A stretch of DNA of 64,000 nucleotides, from contig NC_072470.1 of assembly GCF_027596085.1 (NCBI RefSeq), forward strand, positions 4,605,297 through 4,669,296, written 5' to 3'. Under the pieces are notes generated by a model. That model ran no database searches. It was not told where the DNA came from and saw only the letters and a program-made list of their open reading frames with translations. Shown here one piece after another: positions 52,919-62,000 of this stretch. The first letter of the stretch is position 1. Every line of letters starts with the position of its first letter. The position numbers and the translations under genes are program-made. This stretch comes from Anoplopoma fimbria (taxonomy: Eukaryota; Chordata; Actinopteri; Perciformes; Anoplopomatidae).

Positions 52919-54742
52919 CACACTACACACTGCAGACTGTTTGTCTCTACCTGCATCTGTCCTGCAGTAATACCGCATACTTTATGCTGTAAGAGACGGT
53001 GATTTGTATTCCGTTAAACAAACCTGTCTCCTTTCCTTGAAGTAAACAGACTTGTGATCTGATGTTGTCGTTCAGCCGTGCCTGCACTATGAAAAAACTT
53101 CAATCTTCTGTCTCGTTAATGTAGAGATCTGTATCTGTTTCTGTCATCTAAACAGCCTGTGAACAATGCAGACTTCATCATTCCTGTTGAAATAGATGGA
53201 ACAGTACACCAGGTAATGTTGGCACCATAACTGTCCATCCTGTAACCCGCCGCCATGTGCCGTCCTCTGACATGACAGCGCCTCGCCGTCCTTGCGGTTG
53301 TGTGATAGCAGGGCTCTCCAGCTCTAAATTGCTGAGTGTAGTAGGTGCTGTCTGCGTTCAAGGGATCTGGAGACGGATGACATACCGTGGGTCTGGGCCT
53401 GATTCAAGTAATCCAGGATAGGTTTGTTCAGACAAGCACAGCCTATTCCGGATGACTTGGTTCAGGAACGCTACCCTCAGCGGCCGACACCGCAGAAGGA
53501 AGAAAACTGGAGGAACTTCAAGGAAACATGTTCTCGGTTTTACTTTTTGAGCCAAATGCTTGTCTGTCTGTGATCTATACGAGTATATTTAGTTTCGAAT
53601 GCAAGTCATGAATGCCTGAGCTTGAAATGCATTGAATTTGCATGCTTGTTCTTTGACCCCTTTGTAAACCTTTTAAACTTTACAGTCATCATTTGCACAG
53701 AATATATTAACCACAACACAAAAGCGTGGTAGTTCCTCAGGCAGTTACAGTTTGTAGAAACATGTTTTATTCTTCAAATGTAAGCTGTGTAGGAACTTGG
53801 TTTATAATTCCTGTGTTTCCCAGGTGTATGTCCTGAAGCGGCCCCACGTCGATGAGTTCCTGAAGAGAATGGGAGAGCTGTTCGAGTGCGTCCTGTTCAC
53901 TGCCAGTTTAGCCAAGGTGAGGAACCAGCTGCGGCTCAGTATCAATAATGCAGAATCACATTCTTTTTTTTGTTTTGTTTTGTTAAAGTTTAGTAGCTTA
54001 TTGTTTCAATCCCAGAGGGAAATTGGGTCATTGCAGGAGCTTGTGACAAAGTCAGACACAGCGGAGCAGCACTCTTAACATTTTAAATAACTGAAAATCA
54101 GAGGTAGAACATAAGAAAAAGACTTGAGGGTGTACATATTAATCACAGTAGAGCAAAAAGGGGAGACACTGAGGTGTTTAGCAGCTTTAACTGCTGACTT
54201 CCTTTGTTCATTTTCATAAGTGATTTGAAACATACGCTTACCACACATTTGTTTTGTTATCGCTGCAGTATGCAGACCCCGTCTCCGACCTCCTGGACAA
54301 GTGGGGTGCTTTCCGCTCCCGCCTGTTCCGGGAGTCCTGCGTCTTCTACCGAGGGAACTACGTCAAGGACCTGAGCCGCTTGGGTCGCGACCTTAACAAG
54401 GTCATCATCATAGACAACTCCCCTGCTTCGTACATCTTCCACCCCGATAACGCAGTGAGTATAAACACGCAGAGCATGAGAGTCATGACGTTGAAGTATT
54501 TCACGGGAACAGATCGTGAAAAAGTCCCTAAAACATTCAAGCTAGAAACTCATAGAAGTTAAAAGATAAACAATGTTGTTGTGGTTGCTGATCATTGTTG
54601 CGTCTTCATCCAGGTGCCCGTGGCCTCGTGGTTCGACGACATGTCCGACACCGAGCTGCTGGACCTCATCCCCTTCTTCGAGAGGCTGAGCAAAGTGGAT
54701 AACGTCTACACGGTCCTCAAGCACCAAGGGGCCGCCAGCTAA
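46368..54742 (+). CDS. CTD small phosphatase 1 (SCP1-type), 260 aa
   Basis: A nuclear HAD-family phosphatase that removes phosphate from Ser5 of the RNA polymerase II C-terminal repeat and acts with REST in silencing neuronal genes. Seven coding exons: 46368-46434, 52123-52271, 52471-52572, 53156-53212, 53824-53916, 54269-54454, 54614-54742 (783 nt including stop). The catalytic [10 protein letters not shown] motif places Asp95 and Asp97 one residue before human CTDSP1 Asp96/Asp98, consistent with 260 versus 261 aa. Other conserved blocks are [50 protein letters not shown] and [20 protein letters not shown]. The N-terminus [17 protein letters not shown] resembles human MDSSAVITQISKEEARG, and LFCCLC may be palmitoylated. 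Intron 4 hosts mir-26b, as in human CTDSP1. Confidence 0.96.
49440..49610 (+). repeat. Dispersed fish repeat, copy in ctdsp1 intron 1
   Basis: Contains GGTTCCAGCTTCTAAAACGT, GAGGATTTGCTGC, ATCAATCAAGAAAATAACC and ends ATAGTTGTGGCCCTA. The internal AGCTTCT and GAGGATTTGCT blocks recur at 51838-51935, and the overall order resembles 16388-16582. Confidence 0.55.
50601..50640. repeat. Perfect 16-bp inverted repeat (hairpin)
   Basis: CACGGAAATGGACCAA (50601-50616) and its exact reverse complement (50625-50640) flank an 8-base loop. The predicted stem is strong but too short for an ordinary microRNA precursor, and the flanks do not extend the pairing. Confidence 0.85.
51838..51935 (+). repeat. 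Dispersed fish repeat, second copy in ctdsp1 intron 1
   Basis: Contains CTCTAGCTTCTGAAATGAGA, GGATTTGCTATTTTTGATCA and TGCATATCTTTGGGTTTTGC, in the same order as the other copies. Confidence 0.5.
52043..52118. repeat. (TTC)n microsatellite forming the ctdsp1 exon 2 polypyrimidine tract
   Basis: About 24 TTC copies run to within 5 bases of the AG of the exon 2 acceptor (exon starts 52123). On the minus strand it reads as poly-Glu, which is spurious. Length changes here would change the acceptor's pyrimidine tract. Confidence 0.95.
52851..52916. repeat. (CA)n microsatellite
   Basis: About 33 CA copies in ctdsp1 intron 3, followed by CACTACACACTACACACTG. Confidence 0.96.
53396..53470 (+). ncRNA. 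mir-26b precursor hairpin in ctdsp1 intron 4
   Basis: The 5p arm TTCAAGTAATCCAGGATAGG followed by TT (53403-53424) is the miR-26 mature sequence; the GGTT ending is the fish miR-26b form (miR-26a ends GGCT). The 3p arm begins CCTATTCCGGATGACTTGGT (53442 onward). The arms pair with 11 of 12 pairs across the seed-distal half, and outer GCCTGA pairs with TTCAGG. The loop is about 17 nt. miR-26 genes sit in introns of CTDSP-family genes across vertebrates and cooperate with the host in restraining cell-cycle and neuronal gene expression. Host and microRNA are on the same strand, so co-transcription is expected. Confidence 0.96.
53975..54060 (-). mobile_element. Decayed LINE 3' end fragment in ctdsp1 intron 5
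   Basis: The stretch TTATTGTTTCAATCCCAGAG and GGAAATTGGGTCATTGCAGG resembles, in reverse orientation, the conserved GATCAATAAA-type 3' tail of fish LINEs. Short and degraded, so the assignment is tentative. Confidence 0.4.
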
Positions 54743-54940
54743 CAGCGTTCCACTTCTCATCTCAGCTCTGAACAAAACGGCGTACTAAACGGATAAACCC
54801 ACCCCAGAGAAGCTCGAGCTCCAGCTCTCACTGCCCACCAGACTGCTCCACAGCTGACAGAGCCTTCACCTCCCTGGTTTTCAAACCAAGATCATGTTTG
54901 GGAGTCTTCAGTGACTTTTTTAAAAAATATGGCCTCATTA

Positions 54941-54954
54941 CCGCCACCTGCTGG
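54941..54954 (-). promoter_or_regulatory. CTCF-like motif (minus orientation), ctdsp1 3' UTR
   Basis: CCGCCACCTGCTGG, a perfect reverse-orientation match to the CTCF core consensus, about 200 nt after the ctdsp1 stop. Confidence 0.4.
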
Positions 54955-56327
54955 TCAAACAGAAAACTCCCTGAAATGTTTAACTTTTCTCCACATCAGC
55001 TTGATGTGGGATGAAAAGATGGATGGATGAATGATTAAGGACATTTCTGCTGAGCTTGCAGAAGTAGTCTATAGCCACAAATCCTCTGGACACAGACTGG
55101 GTACTGGACTTCTCATGGATTCATTAGTCTGGTTTTGCACAAGATGCAGGATTTGGTAAGCAAGTGGAAAGGAAATTATGGAAAGATTTACAAGCAAATG
55201 AACTTCGTCGGTCTCGTCATTGAAAGAGCAGATGGTGTATACGTACTGTATACGTACGTTTGTCACACACCCTAATTTAGTCAGTTATCACACTCATACA
55301 CTCATCATTTGTCTGCAGAAAAAAAAGCATGTGATCCTTGGGTGTCATTTTACAGTTTTTAGAACGATGTGATCAGGTCATTTTTAATAATTGTGACAGT
55401 GTTATGGGTGAATCAGATTTCTTTTTTTTTTTTTTAAAGGAATCAGAAGTTGTTAAATTCAGTAATAACAAAATGATTGGACAGCACTTTACAAGTACAG
55501 TCTATAGTCCTGCCTTTCGCTGTGATGTAGAACATTATTTTAGAACAATATTTAAACTTAACTCATTTTAACAGCATTACATCATAAATGGGGATTATAA
55601 TTTGGGATTCTTGATATTTACCTCTAGCATTAAAATACGTGGACAAAATGTCCTTTTACAGCAGGTAGAAATACAACTTTTTGAAATATGGGAAAATCTA
55701 TGTACACAACTCTAATCCCAATTGGTATATTCCAAAAACAATGAGCCCTATTAAGTGAGACACTAATCTAAACAGACTTCCTAACTAAAAATCAAACCAT
55801 CTGCACATGACAGTGAAAGAGCAGCTGCTATGTTTATCAGACGTGGATTTCCAAAGGTGGTTTAAAGATTGATGGATGGCCAAAATGCAATGCACACACG
55901 TACCGTCATGACCGGTCGACCCCGGAGACGAGAGGACCAGGATCGGCTCCTCCGGTGGGTCCTTGTTTTAAAAGCCACATACAAAACTTGAAATTTTCAC
56001 AGCATTTACAGACTGTATTTGAATAGTGGGAGAAAGTTGTGTGATGCAACAAACAAACAAAAAAAAAGGCTACAGCTTGGTTTGTCAGTTTGGTTCTCAT
56101 AAGCTTCAAAGTACAATGTTTTCTTTCTTTTCTTTTTTTTGGTTCCTAAGCGGTACACATAGGCTGGAAACAATTTCAGGACTTTGTAATAAAATGTGTG
56201 TCGAGGAGGGGGAGCCGCCGTGAGGACGTGAGGATGTGTGAGGTGCTGGGTCTGGTGAGCAGGCACACCTTTGAAAACAAAGTGAGATTTAAAGGAAAAA
56301 TCCACCCTGAAACACTTCACCTGTGCC

Positions 56328-56333
56328 AATAAA
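56328..56333 (+). terminator. Candidate ctdsp1 polyadenylation signal AATAAA
   Basis: Canonical hexamer about 1.6 kb after the ctdsp1 stop. Confidence 0.4.
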
Positions 56334-57282
56334 CAGCGAGTGGGGATTTATTTGGCACCTCTGGGTCTGTAAATGGTCTAGATGGTCTGATTCTGTTGGA
56401 CTGAAACGACGTAATGTTGATGTCATTCTAATGCGGCTACGTTGCCGTTTAATTGACATTGAACATGAACCGTAAATGTCGGGCTTCCTTTTAGTGTAGT
56501 TGCTATTTCACAGAGACATTTGGAGAAATAGTCACATTACTGTTTAAAAATGCTGATTTGAGGGTGGAACTTTCCTTTAGAAACTCACATGGGTCTGTGT
56601 TGCTTGTTTAGCTCTTCGTGGTGACGTAGCAGGCCTCTGGTTATCTCCCTCATATGCGTTGACAATACCATGTGTTGACTGAAGAATGAGACCGTGGGTT
56701 TGACTAAGAGCCTCCATAGCAGGCTTGTGATGTGACTTTACCCAGAAGAGGCAGGGATGACAATTAAATCCGACATATTAAGAGCTATTGCATTATTTTT
56801 CTATGTTTTAACAAATTCCTGTCAATCAAATTAGCCTGTTTCTTTTCTGAATAATAAGTGTTTTTTTTTTTGTTTGTTTGTTTTTGCCCAGGAGTGCTAC
56901 TCTGATGCGATATTCACAGTTAGTTTTGTTGTTATCATGCAAGACCTGGTCGTTTACCTCATATATTAATAAGCAATATATGAATCAGAAGCACCAGCAA
57001 ATTACTAAAAAGGTAGTATCTTACTGTTGTAGACACATAGCAGGGTCATTCTTTTGATATGTGTGTTTCATGTAAGCCATCATCACATGTTTCAATTAGG
57101 TTCAGTGCCGATAACTGTTGTTTTTTTTTGTCCTTGGCAAACAGGAGTATTTATAGGAACGTTAAGTCATTTTATGAGTCATATGATTACATATAAAACA
57201 AGTGTTGTCAGTTCGGGGGCCCATTCACTGATACTGTACTTCTCACACATTCAGTAGATATGTATATTTTGTTTTGCACAGT

Positions 57283-57288
57283 AATAAA
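57283..57288 (+). terminator. Candidate distal ctdsp1 polyadenylation signal AATAAA
   Basis: Canonical hexamer about 2.5 kb after the ctdsp1 stop, preceded by T-rich sequence. Confidence 0.35.
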
Positions 57289-57616
57289 GCAAACAAATTT
57301 TCATTAATATATGGAATATTCATGTTACTGTACTCATGATTGAATAGATGTAACCTAATATTTTTGACCTGTTGTTTTATCATACCAAATTATATATGGA
57401 CTGTATGTAATAATGCCATTTTTTTTTGTTTTCCTCCATAAATGCTAAATGAAAGATGGTCCAAGTGGTGTTTATGTGGAGCAATTCTTCTTCTTCTAAA
57501 AACGAATTTAAAAAAAAAAACATAGCATTTTTGAACGTTTTGCAAATCCTCTTGTGGTGCAAATACCTGTGTTGTTAAAATAGATGGGAGAAATTTCACT
57601 ATAGTAATTTCACCAA

Positions 57617-57654
57617 GTAAAAGCGTCTGCTAAATGACTGTAATGTAATGTAAT
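57617..57654 (+). mobile_element. SINE/LINE 3' tail remnant
   Basis: AAAAGCGTCTGCTAAATGAC followed by TGTAATGTAATGTAATT is the recurrent 3' tail of a very common fish retroposon group. No upstream tRNA-like head was recognised, so only the tail remains. Confidence 0.55.
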
Positions 57655-57838
57655 TAATCCAAAACATGCATTTTTTTAATGCAAATACTAAATTTGATTA
57701 CCACTAATTTATCTATTCCATATCTCTAATTTAACAACCTTGCTAATAAACCCTATGCATATAATTATAATCTCAAATATTACTGCATACAGGATGTTGC
57801 AATGTCAATTAATCAATTAATGCACTACCCTTGTTTGG

Positions 57839-57852
57839 CCAGCAGGGGGCAG
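57839..57852 (+). promoter_or_regulatory. Strong CTCF-like motif between ctdsp1 and obsl1
   Basis: CCAGCAGGGGGCAG, a perfect match to the CTCF core in plus orientation, lying between the convergent 3' ends of ctdsp1 and obsl1. With the minus-orientation motif at 54941 it flanks the ctdsp1 3' end. Confidence 0.5.
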
Positions 57853-58108
57853 CATAGGCCGCAAACACCCTACAGTCTGCGTTAATCACCGCTAATTAGC
57901 CATCTGTGGGCTAACCTGAGCTGACTGCACAGCCAGCAACCGCGGAGCAATTGACATTTGCTTCTGGACACTTAATACATGTACGTACAATATTTATTTT
58001 ATGCTTAAATCTGCACCGAAACATGAAATAAAAAAAGAAAACCTGTCGCTAGCTAACCGCTAATATGAGTAGCCCAACATAGCTAGCTGGCTAGCCTAGC
58101 GGTTCCAT

Positions 58109-58175
58109 GCGAGCGGGTGACGTAACGTACGTAGCGTGACGTAACGTGCGTAGACGTAACGTAACGTACGTAGAC
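58109..58175 (+). promoter_or_regulatory. CpG-rich TGACGTAA tandem array
   Basis: A short array of imperfect repeats built from GACGTAACGTACGTAG, with full CRE-like TGACGTAA at 58118-58125 and 58137-58144. The flanking sequence has GCTAGC/GCTAACC blocks like those near fish promoters. It is an isolated CpG cluster in an AT-rich spacer. Function unknown; it could be an orphan promoter or simply a local tandem duplication. Confidence 0.45.
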
Positions 58176-58533
58176 GCAGAAGAATGTGTAAAGTAACCAT
58201 GGTAACGTGGTCTTTTTAATGGCACTTTTCCCATCAAATAAACTGCTCATAATAATTATATATTTTATTGAATTTGCCAAAGTATTACAGTTATTATCTT
58301 TATTTTAACAAATACTGATGAATGCATTTAAAAAAAAAAAAATAAAAATGTATCACAGTTTATTTAGCTTTATCAGTAAACATACATTTGATGTTATTAT
58401 TATTATTATTATTATTATCTTTATTTTAACAAATACTGATGAATGCATTTTTTTTTTTTTTAGTTTTTATTTATTATTTTTTAATAAATGTATCACATTT
58501 GATGCCATGTTATTAACCACTGTTACTTTGTGT

Positions 58534-58539
58534 TTTATT
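58534..58539 (-). terminator. Candidate obsl1 polyadenylation signal (AATAAA on minus strand)
   Basis: TTTATT on the plus strand, about 280 nt beyond the obsl1 stop codon. Other TTTATT hexamers occur nearby (for example 58466-58471), so the site actually used is uncertain. Confidence 0.35.
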
Positions 58540-58819
58540 TTTGGGGGAATTTTCATCAGAATGCAAGAATGTAAAGTCAATTAGAAACTTTAATTCAAAT
58601 ATCATAAACTACACAGTAAAAAAAAGGGAATAACTTTGCTGATTTAACTAAGCGTCACTGAATACCCTCAATTTGAATTAAAATCAGAACAGGAAAAATG
58701 CAGGTTATTCAAACATGACAAATGGATGTTTGAAAAGTTTTAGGTGACATGGGCAGTTCCCATTGTTGCAGTCAGTTTCTTTCTTTGTCTCAGAGTCACT
58801 TGCGTCTCCATCTCTTGCT

Positions 58820-59097
58820 CTAATCTTCCGTTACACTGAGCGTGGCACTGCTCTTGGCCTTGCCGATGGTGAACTTCACCACCCCGCTCATGTCCGCGCT
58901 GGTGTGTTTCAGGGTGAGTTTGTGGACCGTCCCGTGGTTTTCCAGGCGGACGGAGGGGCCGTGCTGAAGGGTGTCTCCGTTCAGAGTCCAAAGGGGAGGC
59001 TTGTTTATGGCCACAGACACCTCACACTGGAAGGATGCAGGCTCAGGCTCAGTTACCTCCACATCCTCGAGCTCTTTGACGATGACGAGGGATTGGG
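58820..59097 (-). CDS. obsl1 terminal exon: last Ig domain and stop
   Basis: Encodes AQSLVIVKELEDVEVTEPEP, then ASFQCEVSVAINKPPLWTLN and a short C-terminus ending SATLSVTED before TAG. Acceptor TGTGCAG precedes it (minus strand). The usual second Cys is replaced in the GVVKFTIG strand, so the domain lacks the canonical disulfide pair. Confidence 0.88.
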
Positions 59098-62000
59098 CTG
59101 CACAGAGGGGAAAAAAGTCATGGTAAGGTACATAAGAGAGAAGTTATTGCTACCTATTATGTTGAAAGCTGGAGCAGTAACGGTTATACTGAACTACTCA
59201 TTTCACCTTCTTCAGGGACATTTGAAACACATTTCTTAGTCCTTAGCTCCTAACCCAACGTACCTTCCACCAAAAGTTTGGCTTCGGATGTGTGCTCCCC
59301 AACCTCGATGCTGTAGGTGCCCTCATCGTCCACTGCCACCTGCTGGATCACTAGTTTATGGCAGCATCCGTCGGCAAGGATCTCCACTCGATCTGAGGGA
59401 ACCAGCTCCTCGCTGCCCTTGAACCAAACGGCGCTGGAGCGAGGCGTGGACACGGTGCATTCTAGGATCACGCGGTGTTTCTCCAGGGCTGTTCGGTCTC
59501 GCAGGGGTTTTACAATGGAAACAGGAAGCTCTGAAGTAAAAGAAAACATTTTTTAATTTTGTAGGGAACATTTTCAAGCTGTTAGCATCCTTAAAAATGG
59601 ATGTACTAGAGGTAAAAATGGACTTACCTTCTACTTCTAAGTAAGCTGTAGATTCAACATCCCTGGTTACAAAGCGGATTTCCCCAGCATCCTCAGCAGT
59701 GACGTTACACATCAGTAGGAAGTGTTTGGTCACTGAAGGAGAACAACAACAGACTTGTAGGATCTAAATTGAAGCTTTTAAATAGGCTCGAGGAGGTCAA
59801 ACACCTGAATAAGACACTTTATGTTCTTGTATCGTTACATTTTTAATCGTGTATATCTTTTCTCTCTGCTCCTTCCCTGGTCTTGTTATTTCTTTTATGG
59901 CCACCAGAGGTCAGCCTACATTAGATGGAGCTTTTCAGTCACTCAAAAATGATGTATTTACATTTCACCTATTTTATTTACTTGTGCCTGCCCCCTCTAG
60001 ATATTCAGCACAACAGATTGGCAATGTTGGTGATCTAATATATTTCACCATCTTAACACAATCATCCAGTCCCATCAATAATCAACACCCTCCTTTTCTG
60101 ACCTTCAGTGCGGATCTTGATGGTGTTAGTTGGCCGGATCTTGTTGCCGTCTTTGTACCACTCCCCAGTAACATTCTCCAGAGAAACCTCACACATGAAG
60201 ACAGCATTCTGGTCCTCCTGAATGTAAAGGTCCTCCAGGTCATGCACTATCTCCAACTTATGCTCTGTGAGGTAAGTAAAAAGATTAAGATCAACATAAA
60301 TACAATAAGAATCTTTCTCATTGCAACCTCTAGGTGGAGATATACAATAGTTCAACACACTTTTTCAGTGTTTGCACATACAACACAACATATAACTTAG
60401 AGTTAATATGATGTGTGTTGTAATAGCTTGTGTTCAGATTCTTACCATAAACCTCCAGTGAACAAGAAGTGTTCATTTCCCCTGTGTCACATGTGTAGGT
60501 GCCAGAGTCAGCCCGGGAGCACTGAATGATCTGACAGAAGCGCTTGCGGCCCATGGAGTAGATCCGACAGTTCTTCCCCGGCTTCAGCTCCGTCCCGTTC
60601 TGATTCATGGAAGCAAAGGAACAGAGGTATTTTTCACGAGTATTAAACTTTCCCATCACATTCTGCAATTTTCTACAACGAGCCAAAACATATTCAAGAG
60701 CAATGAGGGCATTTATTGGTTTATTTTACCTTGAGCCATCTGACTTCGACGTTTTGTCGGGAGAATTCACACTCTAGAGTGGTTGGAAGTTCCTCCTCCA
60801 CACGGACGTCGGCTAGAGTCTTCAGGATAGACACCGGAGTCTCTGTCGGTTAAACAAATCCAATCAGTAAACCAACATATCAACAACCTGATGAATCAAT
60901 CGCTTCTTTTTTCTTTAAAATAACCTAATAGTTTTACACTGCAAATTCAAAAACTACCAACGGTAGCATAAGGTAGATAGATAGATAGATATTTACCTTT
61001 GATAGTGAGCCTGGCCGTTGTGCGCACCCCTTCAGCTGAGAAGACGATGGTGCCCGTGTCCTCCAGGGTGAGGTTGGACAGTGTGAGGCCGTGGACGAGC
61101 CCATTGGTGCTCACCCGCCACTGGTTGTTGGGTTTCACCCGGATGCCGTCTTTCTGCCAGATTCCCTCCACATCTGCGTGGGAGACCTCCACCTCGAAGG
61201 AGGCAGTCTCTCGTTCAACGGTTTCTTGGTCAGTTAGGCCTTTACGGATGGAGATTTTACGGGCTGGATTGGAGATGAGATGTTTTATTAATACAATACA
61301 CTTCTTCTTAGGGATGGTGTCAGATTTAGAAATGATACATGTGAAGAAGAGTTGCTAAACCCTGGGGAAATAGAATATGGGCAACACATTTTGACCTTGA
61401 AATCTGCATTTTAAAAATAATCACACTTCTTTAAGGCGTAGCTAACCCTTTCCCTGTAAAGGGAAAGAACATCGTGTTTCAAGGACAACAAGAGGTGGTT
61501 CAAATATAGACCCAGCCGAGTTTATCACATTACAAAAACAACATCTACAGGAGCTCCATGGTTCATTGTCACAGTGTCATTCAGCACACTATTGTATAAC
61601 AGCATGGCTGTGTTTCAAAAACCTTTTCACACGTACAGGTCTAGTCCTGCTATTCTTAGTATCTTTTTGCACTGTGACATAGTGTGAAGAACGCCGACAA
61701 TACGGTCTCTTCTTTGGTTACCTAGAACTGTCAGATGGGATGCCAGTCACAAAGTGGTTCTCTACACTGTCTCCTGGATTAAAGTCGTTCCTGTTTATTA
61801 TATAATGTTCTGTTTCGGAGAAGTCTCAAAATATTAGAAAGTATTCAAAAATTCTATTTTGATTGTATGTCTCAAGTCTTGGAACAATTAGTTGATTAAT
61901 CTGTTTGTTGGCACAGCAATTTAGAAAATTGATAAATCATTTAGGTAATTTATCAAACATGCAAAAGTATATTCATTCTATTCTTACGTTCTACGTTGAG

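Larger units (their letters stand above)
54743..57300 (+). other. ctdsp1 3' UTR and downstream sequence
   Basis: Non-coding sequence after TAA 54740-54742. AATAAA signals at 56328-56333 and 57283-57288 give candidate UTR lengths of about 1.6 or 2.5 kb. A CTCF-like motif is at 54941-54954. No further gene is seen. Confidence 0.55.

Noticed and set aside
58083..58280. Minus-strand frame with repeated VRYVT-like units
   Set aside because: It merely translates the TGACGTAA array and has no gene context.
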